Part shown: piece by piece, positions 39,966 through 50,004 of the stretch
Layout of the letters: the number at the start of each line of letters is the position of its first letter
Position numbering within the stretch: position 1 is the stretch's first letter
Assembly: GCA_003564185.1 (NCBI GenBank)
Contig: PXFS01000055.1
Location: 27,017 to 91,016 of the forward strand
Length of the DNA: 64,000 nucleotides
Reading direction: 5' to 3'
Source of the DNA: Flavobacteriaceae bacterium
Lineage (GTDB): Bacteria; Bacteroidota; Bacteroidia; Flavobacteriales; Flavobacteriaceae
Notes under the pieces: model-generated
What the model was told of the DNA's origin: nothing
Database searches by the model: none
Seen by the model: only the letters and a program-made list of their open reading frames with translations
Position numbers and translations under genes: made by a program

Positions 39966-40964
39966 TTATTCGTCAAATTGTAATACATCTTTAGAATTAA
40001 AACCAATTTTTAGGGTGTCCCCTAAAACTGTTTCATTAGTTACAACACTAAGGTTTTCTCCATTTTCTAATTTCAAAAGCAACTGCCAATGCGTACCCAA
40101 AAAAGTTCGTTTTAATATCTTAGCTTCTGTTACGTATTCGCAATCTGAGGCATTAATTGCTATGTTTTCATTTCTAATAGCATGGCAGCAGTCCTCTTTC
40201 AAAGGACACCTAAAAGCCTTTTTTAAGCCTTTATTCAATTGAACTGTATTTCCGAACAATGAGGCTACGTAAATGGATTGTGGTTTATTATATAATTTTG
40301 ATGCTTCATCTTTTTGTATCAATTGCCCTTCTTGCAAAATTAAAATTTCATCCGCTACGGCAAGTGCATCTTGAGTATCATGAGTGACAAAAATGGCTGT
40401 TACTCCTGTTTTTTTGATGATGTTGAAAACCTCGTTTCGCAACTGGTGACGCATCATTGCATCTAAATTACTAAAAGGTTCGTCAAGAATTAAAAGCGAT
40501 GGATTAGGGGCTAATGCACGAGCTAAAGCTACACGCTGTTGCTGTCCACCTGACAGCTCATGTGGATAACGTTTTTCAAAATCAGTCAAACCAACAAGCT
40601 GTATTACCTCCAAAGCACGTTCTTTTTTATCCTTATTTTTCTTTAGGCCATACAGCACATTTTCAATGACATTAAGATGTGGGAAAAGGGCATATTCTTG
40701 AAACACCATACCAATGTTTCTCTTTTCAGGCTGAACCACTTTTTTAAGCGATGATACCAAATTATTATTCAAAAATATTTCTCCATTATCAGGGTTTTCT
40801 AAACCAGCAATAAGACGGATTAAGGTTGTTTTTCCACTTCCACTTTCCCCAACAACAGCACAGATATGTCCACGATCTATATGAAAATTGACATCTTTCA
40901 AGGCGTAACTTTTACCTTTATCAAAACTTTTAGTGAGCTTATTCACTTCTAGAATTCTATCCAT
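39966..40964 (-). CDS. Fe3+-type ABC transporter ATP-binding protein
   Basis: Walker A GESGSGKTT, LSGGQQQRVALARAL, DEPFSNLD; downstream of FbpA/FbpB-like genes. Confidence 0.92.
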   Translation of the reverse strand: MDRILEVNKLTKSFDKGKSYALKDVNFHIDRGHICAVVGESGSGKTTLIRLIAGLENPDNGEIFLNNNLVSSLKKVVQPEKRNIGMVFQEYALFPHLNVIENVLYGLKKNKDKKERALEVIQLVGLTDFEKRYPHELSGGQQQRVALARALAPNPSLLILDEPFSNLDAMMRHQLRNEVFNIIKKTGVTAIFVTHDTQDALAVADEILILQEGQLIQKDEASKLYNKPQSIYVASLFGNTVQLNKGLKKAFRCPLKEDCCHAIRNENIAINASDCEYVTEAKILKRTFLGTHWQLLLKLENGENLSVVTNETVLGDTLKIGFNSKDVLQFDE

Positions 40965-42618
40965 TTTTGAGCAATAATTTATTTAATACAATTACTGGTA
41001 TTAATGCGGTTAAGATAATAAAAAGTGAGGGAATAGAGGCATGCATTACCATTTCATCACTAGCGTACCCATATGCATTGACCGCTAAGGTGTTAATATG
41101 ATAGGGTTTAAGTATTAAAGTTAAGGGTAATTCTTTTAAAATATCTATAAAAACTAAAATAAATGCGCTTAACATTCCTGCTTTAAGAAGTGGAAATTCA
41201 ATCTTAAAAAAAGTTTTAAAATTACCCATCCCAAGTATTTTGGAAGAGTCTGGTATGCTGCTGTTCACTTTTAATGAAGAAGATTCTAAAGGTTGATAGG
41301 CAACCGCTAAAAATCGAACTACATAGGCATAAACCAAAGCTATTAGAGTACCATTGATAATGAATTTTGATGCCCAACCCCAATCAATAAAATTTTTATC
41401 TAGTGAAAGTGTTGGAATCATTATTCCTATAGCAACTACAGCTCCTGGAATTGCATATCCTAAAACCCCAAGTTTAGAAGCTGACTGTACAGAATAAATC
41501 TTATTCCACTTTGAAAAATACAAGAGTAACAAAGCAAATAATACAGTAAAACAAGCACCCGCAAAGGCAATCCCAAAACTTTGTAAAGAAAGCCACAACA
41601 AATCTTGATTAAAGACTTCTGAAAATGTTCTTACTGACCATTGTACTAATTGAATAACAGGAATTATAAAACCTAATAGCACGGGTAAACTCACCAACAG
41701 AGTAAGTACTAATTGTTTAGGCCGGTTGAATTGAATTCTGTAATCAATACTTGTTCTTCCTGATTTTGGGCTGGTATACTGCAATTTTCTACGTTGGTAT
41801 TTCTCAAGTATAATAAGGACAAAGACAATACTAAGCAAAAGTGCAGATAAATAAATAGCTGTTTCTGGTTCTTCTAAAGAAAACCAAGACCTAAAAATAC
41901 CAGTTGTAAAAGTGTTTACTCCATAATATTCAGCTGCTCCATAGTCGTTCAAAACTTCCATCAACACTAATACTAATCCTGCAACTATGGCTGGGCGAGC
42001 CAATGGAAAAACCAATTTAAAAAAAGATTTTGTTTCGCTTACCCCTAGTAATCTTGAGGCTTCAAGAAGGTTAAGGGCTTGCGTTAAGAAAAAAGCACGT
42101 GCACTCACATATATGTAAGGAAATAGAGAAATTCCTAAAACAAAGGAAAGACCTATAACATTCATCATGTCTAATTTGAAATTTTCAATCCCAAACGGAC
42201 TAAGTAACCACGAGAATATACCTCCATAATCAAAAAAACCAGCATATGCATAAGCCATGATGTAACCTGGAATGGCAAGTGGAATAATCAATAGCCATTC
42301 CAAGTAAGTTCGCATAGGGAATTCAAATCGGGTCACCACCCAAGCAGAAAATACACCAGCAATTAAAGTTATTAAACTACATAAAATAGCTAAGTAGAGG
42401 GAATTTTTAAGGTAATCAGCAAGCAAGTACTTGGAAATGTGTTCCCAACTTTCGCCAGGACCATCAAACAATTTAAAGAATATGGTGATTACGGGAACGG
42501 CAATAAATAATAGAATAAGGACGGTAAAAACCGTCCATTTGTTAAAATCGCGTATACCACGCTGTATCCTATATTTCCAGGAAAAATTTTCCTGACTACT
42601 TCCAGCCTGCTTCATCAA
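40957..42618 (-). CDS. Fe3+-type ABC transporter permease (two fused TM domains)
   Basis: FbpB-like; EAA loops EASRLLGVSETKSFFKLVFPLARPA and SKILGMGNFKTFFKIEFPLLKAG. Confidence 0.92.
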   Translation of the reverse strand: MMKQAGSSQENFSWKYRIQRGIRDFNKWTVFTVLILLFIAVPVITIFFKLFDGPGESWEHISKYLLADYLKNSLYLAILCSLITLIAGVFSAWVVTRFEFPMRTYLEWLLIIPLAIPGYIMAYAYAGFFDYGGIFSWLLSPFGIENFKLDMMNVIGLSFVLGISLFPYIYVSARAFFLTQALNLLEASRLLGVSETKSFFKLVFPLARPAIVAGLVLVLMEVLNDYGAAEYYGVNTFTTGIFRSWFSLEEPETAIYLSALLLSIVFVLIILEKYQRRKLQYTSPKSGRTSIDYRIQFNRPKQLVLTLLVSLPVLLGFIIPVIQLVQWSVRTFSEVFNQDLLWLSLQSFGIAFAGACFTVLFALLLLYFSKWNKIYSVQSASKLGVLGYAIPGAVVAIGIMIPTLSLDKNFIDWGWASKFIINGTLIALVYAYVVRFLAVAYQPLESSSLKVNSSIPDSSKILGMGNFKTFFKIEFPLLKAGMLSAFILVFIDILKELPLTLILKPYHINTLAVNAYGYASDEMVMHASIPSLFIILTALIPVIVLNKLLLKNG

Positions 42619-43657
42619 ATAAAATTACTGCTTTTTTATTGAGTTCGCCTAAGAGGTTTAGGTGCAAACTATCTTCTTTAAAGTCTCCCCATGCCTTTAA
42701 TATTTCTGAATTTTCTACCGATGGATTTACAGGATATTCATAATTGGAAAGAGCAAAGACTTTCTGTGCTTCTTCGTTTAAAAGAAAATGAATGAGTTGG
42801 TTAGCGGCCTCAGGATTAGGCGAATGTTTGGCAATACCTATGCCGCTTATATTAATGTGCGTTCCTCTATCTTTTTGATTTGGAAAAAACACACCTACTT
42901 TATCTGCCGCTTCAAGCTCAACCCGATCGTTAGAATTCAACATTTTTCCAACGTAGTAAGTGTTTACAATAGCTATATCTCCCTCACCAGCAGCAATTGC
43001 TTTAACTTGATCTCGATCATTTCCTTTGGGCTTTCTAGCTTGATTTTTTACCATTCCTTGTGCCCATTTTTTGGCAATATCTTCTCCATCATTGGCTACA
43101 ATTGATGCCATTAAAGACTGATTATAAATGTTTGATGAACTTCTAAAAAGCAACTTGCCTTCCCACTTAGGCAAAACTAAATCCTCATAACTCGATAATT
43201 CAGTTGGGTCTATTCGGTCTTTGGCATACACTAAGATCCTAGCGCGCTTGGTCAATGCTATCCATTCATAATCTTTATCTACCAAGTTAGGAGAAAGAAT
43301 ACTATCAATAACTGCAGTGTTTTTTACTGGTTGCAATAAACCTTTTTCCTTAGCCATATGCAATCTTCCTGCATCCACGGTAATTAATACATCGGCAGGC
43401 GACTGCTCTCCTTCCAAAACCATTTTTTGAATTAATTCATCAGCTTTTGAATTGATTACATTTACTTTGATTCCTGTTTCTTTTTCAAACATCTCAAAAA
43501 GTTGCTTATCAGAATCATAATGCCTATGCGTATAGACATTTAATTGATTTAAAGTAGTTTCATCAGAAGACTTAGAATCATTTTTACAGCCAACTAAAAC
43601 TGTAAATACCAAAAGTAAAAAAACAATATTTTTCATCTTTATCATTTTGATTGGCAA
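42596..43657 (-). CDS. Fe3+ ABC transporter substrate-binding lipoprotein
   Basis: Lipobox VLVGCKND; LNVYTHRHYDSDKQLFEMFEKETGIKVNV; NTYYVGKML tyrosine motif. Confidence 0.92.
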   Translation of the reverse strand: MPIKMIKMKNIVFLLLVFTVLVGCKNDSKSSDETTLNQLNVYTHRHYDSDKQLFEMFEKETGIKVNVINSKADELIQKMVLEGEQSPADVLITVDAGRLHMAKEKGLLQPVKNTAVIDSILSPNLVDKDYEWIALTKRARILVYAKDRIDPTELSSYEDLVLPKWEGKLLFRSSSNIYNQSLMASIVANDGEDIAKKWAQGMVKNQARKPKGNDRDQVKAIAAGEGDIAIVNTYYVGKMLNSNDRVELEAADKVGVFFPNQKDRGTHINISGIGIAKHSPNPEAANQLIHFLLNEEAQKVFALSNYEYPVNPSVENSEILKAWGDFKEDSLHLNLLGELNKKAVILFDEAGWK

Positions 43658-43796
43658 ATGTAAAAAGAATAAGCTTATTTAGACTGAATTTTAATAAATG
43701 TTTTTTATGAAATCGTTTTGTTGTCCCTCGTCTAATTATAAAAAAAACTCTACATATAATTTTAAAAATCAGTCTTACTAAATTTAAATAATCCTT

Positions 43797-43804
43797 TATA
43801 TTTG
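43797..43804 (+). promoter_or_regulatory. putative -7 element TATATTTG
   Basis: TAnnTTTG match 27 nt before the ATG at 43832. Confidence 0.4.
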
Positions 43805-43831
43805 AAAAACATCACAAATTAAAAGATTAAA

Positions 43832-44578
43832 ATGAAAATTGTTAGTCTTGTTCCTAGCCAAACCGAGTTAATTCATGATTTAGGTCTTAACAAAGAGCTA
43901 GTTGGAGTTACCAAATTTTGTTTGCATCCAAGTCATTTATCGAAACAAAAAACTATTGTGGGTGGAACTAAAAATGTTGATGTTAAAAAAGTTGAAGCTT
44001 TAAACCCAAGCATAATTTGCGCTAATAAAGAAGAAAATACAAAAGCATGTATTGAGGAGTTAAATCAAAAACATCAAGTTCACCTAGCCGATTTTAACGA
44101 TATTGAAGGGGCACTTGAACTCATTTTAAGCTATGGAGACTTATTCAATAAAAAAAGTAAGGCTCAAGAACTTTATGAAGAAATCCATCAATTAATTGCT
44201 CAAGTTCAAAAAAAACTTTTTGAACTACCAAGACTCAAAGTTTCATATCTCATTTGGAAAGATCCTCTAATGGTAGCTGCAAGCAATACATTTATTGACT
44301 CTATGTTACAATTATTTAAGTTGGAAAATGTTTTTTCTGAATTAAAACGCTATCCTGTCATTGAATCAAATGAATTAACAAAATCGGATATCGTCCTTTT
44401 TTCTTCAGAGCCCTTCCCTTTTACAGAAAAACATATCAATTCCATTCAACTCAACAATACCCCATACGAAATTGTAAATGGAGAATACTTTTCCTGGTAC
44501 GGAAGCCGAATGAAAAAAGCCATCCCAGCTTTATTGGAATGGCGGTTAAAATTACATCATCAATTGAAAAATCTTTAA
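43832..44578 (+). CDS. helical-backbone metal receptor / BtuF-like protein without signal peptide
   Basis: KIVSLVPSQTELIHDLGLNKELVGVTKFC...GGTKNVDVKKVEALNPSIICANKEEN. Confidence 0.85.
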   Translation: MKIVSLVPSQTELIHDLGLNKELVGVTKFCLHPSHLSKQKTIVGGTKNVDVKKVEALNPSIICANKEENTKACIEELNQKHQVHLADFNDIEGALELILSYGDLFNKKSKAQELYEEIHQLIAQVQKKLFELPRLKVSYLIWKDPLMVAASNTFIDSMLQLFKLENVFSELKRYPVIESNELTKSDIVLFSSEPFPFTEKHINSIQLNNTPYEIVNGEYFSWYGSRMKKAIPALLEWRLKLHHQLKNL

Positions 44579-45975
44579 TTCATTGAATCAAGTATTTCAA
44601 TAATGTCGTTTTCATTAGTATCTGGATTGATGAAGCAAAACCGTGCACAAGTTTGAGATTCACCATCTATAGTCCATTTTGTAGGGGTAACTAAAGCAAA
44701 ATTTGATTGATGATTTGTGTAAGTCCAATGGGTATAGTCCTCTGCTTTCCAATTTTTTCTTTTAAACAAAACACAAGATAATCCTGGCTCCCTGATTAAT
44801 TCTAATTGATCATTAGCTTGAATTTGTTGTGCTGCAAAATTGGCTAAACTTATACCACGCTCAATAGCTTCTGTATATTTCTTTGTTCCATGCATAGCTA
44901 ACGAAAACCAAAGTGGCAACCCCCTAAGCCTTCGTGTTAATTGGATTTGATAATCTGCTGGATTAAAACCCTGCGCCCCTTCATCTTTAAAAATATCTAG
45001 ATATGCTCCTTTTTGAGAATGCGCATTAGCTGCCAATTCCATATTTTTATAAATTACCGCCCCACAATCATAGGGAGAAAACATCCATTTATGTGGGTCT
45101 ATGGTAACACTGTCTGCACGTTCAATTCCATTAAACAAATGCCTAACCGAAGGAGCTGCTAATGCCCCACCACCATAGGCAGCATCAACGTGATACCACA
45201 AATGTTCCTGTTCACAAACCTCAGCAATGCCATTTAAGTCATCAATAATACCAGCATTAGTAGTTCCTCCTGTGGCCACAACGGCAAATAAGCGTTTTCT
45301 ATCAAATTGGCTCAAATTGTGAATAGCTTTTCTAAGTGCGCTTCCCGTCAGGTAATCTTCATTTTCATCATCTACCAAAAGAATATCTGCATCAATTACT
45401 TTGGCCATTGATTTAATACTAGAATGAGCTCCACTTGAAGTAATTAAAAGGGTCTTAAGGCCTTTATTAGTATCGTCTAGTGAACGCCAATATTCTCTTC
45501 CTGCAACAATAGCAGAGAGATTGGCGGCGGTTCCACCAGAGGTAAACACACCAAAAGACTTTTCAGGAAGTCCAGTAAGCGATACCAACCAATCCATAGC
45601 CCTGTTCTCACAGAAAATCCCCCCACCACCAGTCATCCAATAGGCGCCATGAATGCTAGAAGCCGATGTAACTAAATCAAATAAAATAGCAGCTTTGGTT
45701 GGAGCTGCTGGAACAAAAGCCAAATGCCTAGGATGATCAACTGGAACGGCAGCTTTAGATAGCACATTCTTAAATAACTCGAATGCCTTCTCCCCTCCTA
45801 TTCCTTCTTCTGTGACTGTTTCACCAACTAGTTTTAATAAATCTTCTTCTTTAGTAGGTTTTCCCATATCAGGGTTAGAATTCGAAATTCGGTTAATCGA
45901 ATATTTCATTATATCGAGCATCATTTCTACCGTATCAATATCAATAGAATGCATGCTTTTAACATGTCTAGTCAT
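44575..45975 (-). CDS. PLP-dependent group II amino-acid decarboxylase
   Basis: FTSGGTAANLSAI, WYHVDAAYGGGAL, TIDPHKWMFSPYDCG (PLP lysine). Confidence 0.92.
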   Translation of the reverse strand: MTRHVKSMHSIDIDTVEMMLDIMKYSINRISNSNPDMGKPTKEEDLLKLVGETVTEEGIGGEKAFELFKNVLSKAAVPVDHPRHLAFVPAAPTKAAILFDLVTSASSIHGAYWMTGGGGIFCENRAMDWLVSLTGLPEKSFGVFTSGGTAANLSAIVAGREYWRSLDDTNKGLKTLLITSSGAHSSIKSMAKVIDADILLVDDENEDYLTGSALRKAIHNLSQFDRKRLFAVVATGGTTNAGIIDDLNGIAEVCEQEHLWYHVDAAYGGGALAAPSVRHLFNGIERADSVTIDPHKWMFSPYDCGAVIYKNMELAANAHSQKGAYLDIFKDEGAQGFNPADYQIQLTRRLRGLPLWFSLAMHGTKKYTEAIERGISLANFAAQQIQANDQLELIREPGLSCVLFKRKNWKAEDYTHWTYTNHQSNFALVTPTKWTIDGESQTCARFCFINPDTNENDIIEILDSMN

Positions 45976-46152
45976 ACCTTAAACTTTATTTTGATTGCAA
46001 AATTAAATCATTCATCAGATTTAACCCGCATTAAAAAAGAAAGAATTAAATGATTCAAAAAAATAATCCTCTAATAAGTTTCTAATTTTTTTCTTAGAAA
46101 TATCTAATTTAAATCTAAGTAGCTTATAAAGGCCTTTCAAAGAGTATGTAAT

Positions 46153-46160
46153 TAATTTTG
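46153..46160 (+). promoter_or_regulatory. putative -7 element TAATTTTG upstream of mgtC
   Basis: TAnnTTTG match 18 nt before GTG start at 46178. Confidence 0.4.
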
Positions 46161-46177
46161 CCAAAAAAATTAAGGAA

Positions 46178-46909
46178 GTGGAAATTCACATCTTCATATT
46201 AAGATTGCTTTTAGCTATTGGACTCGGCTTAGTGATTGGCTTTGAAAGACAATGGCGCCAGCGAAGTGCGGGTTTGAGAACAAACACACTCGTGGCCATG
46301 GGGTCTGCGGCATTTACTTTAATTTCATTTGCATTAACCGAAACCATAGAAGAGGATGAAATTTACCGAGGCGATGCCACACGAATTATAGGTCAGATTG
46401 TTACCGGAATTGGTTTTTTAGGAGCGGGTGTTATTATGAAAGACGGTCTTAGTGTAAGAGGGCTTAATACTGCAGCTACCATTTGGTGTTCGGCGGCAGT
46501 TGGTGCACTTGCTGGGGTTGGTTTATTTTTAGAAGCAACACTAGTAGCTTTCTCTGTAACATTTATACACCTATTTTTTAGACCAGTAGGCAACTTTCTA
46601 AATAAATACTCATTTGTCAACACAGACAACGACACTTTTTTGTACAAATTCAACATTACCTGCAAAGATCAAGTTGAAAATCACCTAAGAGTGCTTTTAC
46701 TAAATTCAATCAAAAAAGATGATAGATTACAATTAAGATCGCTTAAAAGTAGCGATGATAATAATCCTGCTTATGCATTTGTTCAAGCTGAAATTTATGC
46801 TGAAGGCAGACACGATGTAGAAATGGAAAACTTAGCGAGTTTACTCACTATAGAATATGGAGTAACGCAAGTAAGTTGGGAAATTAACGGACAACAAGAA
46901 AATGATTAG
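46178..46909 (+). CDS. MgtC/SapB family protein
   Basis: RLLLAIGLGLVIGFERQWRQRSAGLRTNTLVAMGSA, GIGFLGAGVIMK, RGLNTAATIWCSAAVG. Confidence 0.93.
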   Translation: MEIHIFILRLLLAIGLGLVIGFERQWRQRSAGLRTNTLVAMGSAAFTLISFALTETIEEDEIYRGDATRIIGQIVTGIGFLGAGVIMKDGLSVRGLNTAATIWCSAAVGALAGVGLFLEATLVAFSVTFIHLFFRPVGNFLNKYSFVNTDNDTFLYKFNITCKDQVENHLRVLLLNSIKKDDRLQLRSLKSSDDNNPAYAFVQAEIYAEGRHDVEMENLASLLTIEYGVTQVSWEINGQQEND

Positions 46910-46911
46910 TG

Positions 46912-48288
46912 ATGACCTTAGAAGAATTAAAAAACACAAAATTTGATGTGCCGGATAAACGTTTGCTTGAATTTATTCCACTGTTAGTAAAAATGCCTTT
47001 GCAGGAAGTGGCCGAAATTTTGTACCAAAGAGACGCACTTTTTGTTCTTGAAGTTTTGAACCATTTTAAAATTGATGAAGCCGCTAAAATAATAAGTGAG
47101 CTTTCAATTGCACAACAAATAGAATTATTCAAAAACTCCTCTAAGAAGAAGTTTGCCTTATTTTTTGAAGTCATGGCTTCCGATGTAAGGGCCGATATTT
47201 TCCAACATTTAACACAAAAGGAACAAGCCGATTTACTACCCTATTTAACAAAGCAAGTTAAAAAAGATGTTATTCACTTAAGTAATTATCCACCAGAAAC
47301 TGCTGGCGGAATCATGAAAAGTGACTATCCTATTTTAAAACCTCACTACACTGTAGAGGAATCTTTAAACTTATTGAGAAATGAGTATGCTCATAATGAA
47401 TACATGAACTACACCTACATAGTTAATGATCAATTAGAGCTGATTGGTTATGTACTACTGCAAGATGTTGCATTAGCTGAACCTCAACTTAGCATTCAGC
47501 AAATTATGAAACAATGTGTTGGTGTTGCTAAGGTAGATGACGATCAAGAAGACGCCGTAAAAAAAATTGAAAAATACGATTTGTTTACCCTACCCGTGCT
47601 CAATAAACACAACCAATTAGTTGGAATAATTACACAAGACCAAGCTATTGATGTATTGCGATTGGAGCAAACCGAAGACATGGAAAAATTTATGGGGATG
47701 ACAAGAGATTCCTCCGATGAAAATTACCTTGAAACAAGTGTTTGGTCTCACTTCAAAAAAAGAGTAGTTTGGATTGTAAGTTTGGCTGTAGTTGGTTTAA
47801 TTTCAGGACTTATCATTCACAGTTACGAATCTACTTTAGACCAATTACTCATTTTGGCGCTCTACATGCCAATGGTTGCAGACACAGGAGGAAACTGTGG
47901 CTCACAAGCGGCAACAGTTGTCATTAGAGCAATGGCATTAGGGCAGTTTAGACTTAAAAATTGGTTTCTTGTGATATGGAAAGAAAGCCGTATTTCTTTA
48001 TTACTTGCAATTTGTCTAGGCTTTATTGCTTTTGGAAAAGTGATGTTTTTATCTTGGGAGACAGAAACACCTGAAGAGTATTCTCTAGCCATTATTGCTT
48101 TTGTAATTGCCTTAGCTCTTTCACTTCAGACCATTACTGCAACGGTAATAGGCGCAGCATTACCGCTTACTGTAAAAGCCTTTGGAGGAGACCCAGCCGT
48201 AGCCGCAAGTCCAGCCATAACAACTACTGTAGATATTACAGGCTTATTAATCTACTTTACGGTAGCCACAAGCTTTTTTAACTTATAA
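46912..48288 (+). CDS. mgtE: magnesium transporter
   Basis: MgtE N domain, CBS pair, and TM domain with YMPMVADTGGNCGSQAATVVIRAMALG and PAVAASPAITTTVDITGLLIYF. Confidence 0.95.
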   Translation: MTLEELKNTKFDVPDKRLLEFIPLLVKMPLQEVAEILYQRDALFVLEVLNHFKIDEAAKIISELSIAQQIELFKNSSKKKFALFFEVMASDVRADIFQHLTQKEQADLLPYLTKQVKKDVIHLSNYPPETAGGIMKSDYPILKPHYTVEESLNLLRNEYAHNEYMNYTYIVNDQLELIGYVLLQDVALAEPQLSIQQIMKQCVGVAKVDDDQEDAVKKIEKYDLFTLPVLNKHNQLVGIITQDQAIDVLRLEQTEDMEKFMGMTRDSSDENYLETSVWSHFKKRVVWIVSLAVVGLISGLIIHSYESTLDQLLILALYMPMVADTGGNCGSQAATVVIRAMALGQFRLKNWFLVIWKESRISLLLAICLGFIAFGKVMFLSWETETPEEYSLAIIAFVIALALSLQTITATVIGAALPLTVKAFGGDPAVAASPAITTTVDITGLLIYFTVATSFFNL

Positions 48289-48318
48289 AACAAAAATAAA
48301 TTATCTAAATTAAAAACA

Positions 48319-49797
48319 ATGAAAACTAGAATTACACTTTTAATGCTGACTATGTTGATGCTCACGCAAATAGCCCAGGCACAACAAGAGAAAGAAAGAG
48401 ACACTGCTAATTTGAGAGAACTACCTTTCTACATTGATCCTGTAAAAAGAATGCCTGATGTAGACTTAAAAGACAAAAAAGAAGGCACGTTTATTACTGG
48501 ACTACCAAGGTTTGAATTTGACCCCATTCGTGGATTTGGCGCTGGAGGAAACTTAAATGTTTTTTGGAATGGTGATGAAAGCGATCCCTTTTTTGAATAC
48601 ACTCCCTACAGACACCGTCTAAATGCAGAATTCTTTGTATTTGAAAATGGTAGAATACGGTATGCTTTTAATTACGATGCACCGTATATTTTTGATACAC
48701 CCTGGAGATTAAGAGCCGATGCAGTTTTCTGGGAAGACCCCGATGCACAGTATTGGGGTATTGGTAGAAATTCAATCAACAGACTTAGCTTTGCAGATAA
48801 ATCTGAAGGAGTCCTTGGAACAGAAAGAACTTTTAGGCGTATTAGTGATTATGAAGATAATTTAAAAATTGCTATTCCTGATGGTGAAGGTGGATTTGTA
48901 ACTGATTTTCATTACAATCAAATCATTCAACGTGAACAACTCTACAACCTTCTTGGAGAAAGAGTTTTGATGGGAGGTAAAATGAGAATTATGTTTGGTT
49001 ATGAAATGTTATTTACTCAATTTGAATCTTACGGTGGTAAAATTGCTGATGAGGCAGTAACTGTAGATGGTCAAAGCGTTAATGCTATAAATAATGAAAC
49101 CTTAGTGGATATCCAAAAAGGTGATGGCACCTGGGATCGATTTAACTTAAGTGGGTTTGGGGATGATCAATGGAAATTTACTTCTATGTTGGCTTGGGCA
49201 CTTATCTATGACACAAGAGATTTTGAGCCAGACCCTTCAAAAGGTATTTTTCTTCAGTATTCGCATGAATGGTCGGTGCCAGAATTAGGTTCTGATTTTA
49301 GTTTTAATAAATTCATGCTCCAAGCACAGGCTTTTAAAACCATCTCTAAATGGAAAGGTGGAAAAAGAAGAATTACACTTGCTGGTATGGCTTCCTTAGG
49401 ACATATTTGGGGGTCCAATATCAATTTCATTGAAATGTATGATTTATCTAGTCAAGCTGAAGCTGGTGGAATTTTAGTCTTAGGAGGTGAACGATCTTTA
49501 CGTGGCTTTAGAGAAGCAAGAATGCTAGCCCCAACTGTAGGTCTAATAAATTTAGAGATGAGGACAAGATTATACGACTTCAAATTACTTAATCAAGAAT
49601 TTGTCTTGGGCTTAACCCCTTTTTTTGATGCCGGAACGGTTTGGGATGGTATAGATGAAATTGAATTGAATGGTTTTAGAGGTTCTGCTGGAATAGGCGG
49701 TAGAATTGGCTGGAATCAATCTACAGTAATGCGATTAGATTATGCAAGATCCAGAGAGGGAAGTCAAATCTTTTTTGGTTTTGGACATATTTTCTAA
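48319..49797 (+). CDS. BamA/TamA-like outer-membrane beta-barrel protein
   Basis: Signal peptide; repeated amphipathic strands; LGGERSLRGFRE motif; C-terminal aromatic FFGFGHIF. Confidence 0.82.
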   Translation: MKTRITLLMLTMLMLTQIAQAQQEKERDTANLRELPFYIDPVKRMPDVDLKDKKEGTFITGLPRFEFDPIRGFGAGGNLNVFWNGDESDPFFEYTPYRHRLNAEFFVFENGRIRYAFNYDAPYIFDTPWRLRADAVFWEDPDAQYWGIGRNSINRLSFADKSEGVLGTERTFRRISDYEDNLKIAIPDGEGGFVTDFHYNQIIQREQLYNLLGERVLMGGKMRIMFGYEMLFTQFESYGGKIADEAVTVDGQSVNAINNETLVDIQKGDGTWDRFNLSGFGDDQWKFTSMLAWALIYDTRDFEPDPSKGIFLQYSHEWSVPELGSDFSFNKFMLQAQAFKTISKWKGGKRRITLAGMASLGHIWGSNINFIEMYDLSSQAEAGGILVLGGERSLRGFREARMLAPTVGLINLEMRTRLYDFKLLNQEFVLGLTPFFDAGTVWDGIDEIELNGFRGSAGIGGRIGWNQSTVMRLDYARSREGSQIFFGFGHIF

Positions 49798-49821
49798 AAA
49801 TAACATCTAAGCATCATAACT

Positions 49822-49851
49822 AAAGCTAGTTGATTATAAGTAGCTTTTTTT
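49822..49851 (+). terminator. Rho-independent terminator
   Basis: AAAGCTA...TAGCTTTTTTT. Confidence 0.65.
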
Positions 49852-50004
49852 ATTTCCAAAATTCAACTAGTTGATTGCAATAGTAAACCTATAGCTAAAT
49901 GCTATTACTAGTATTCAATTCAATAAGAAAATATTACCAATTTAGGAATAAAAATTTATTGTATGTGTAAACATTTTAATTTATTTTTCCGAAAAATTTT
50001 CATT

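Noticed and set aside
43658-43831. Cobalamin riboswitch upstream of the BtuF-like gene
   Set aside because: No B12-box-like sequence seen in the short AT-rich intergenic region.
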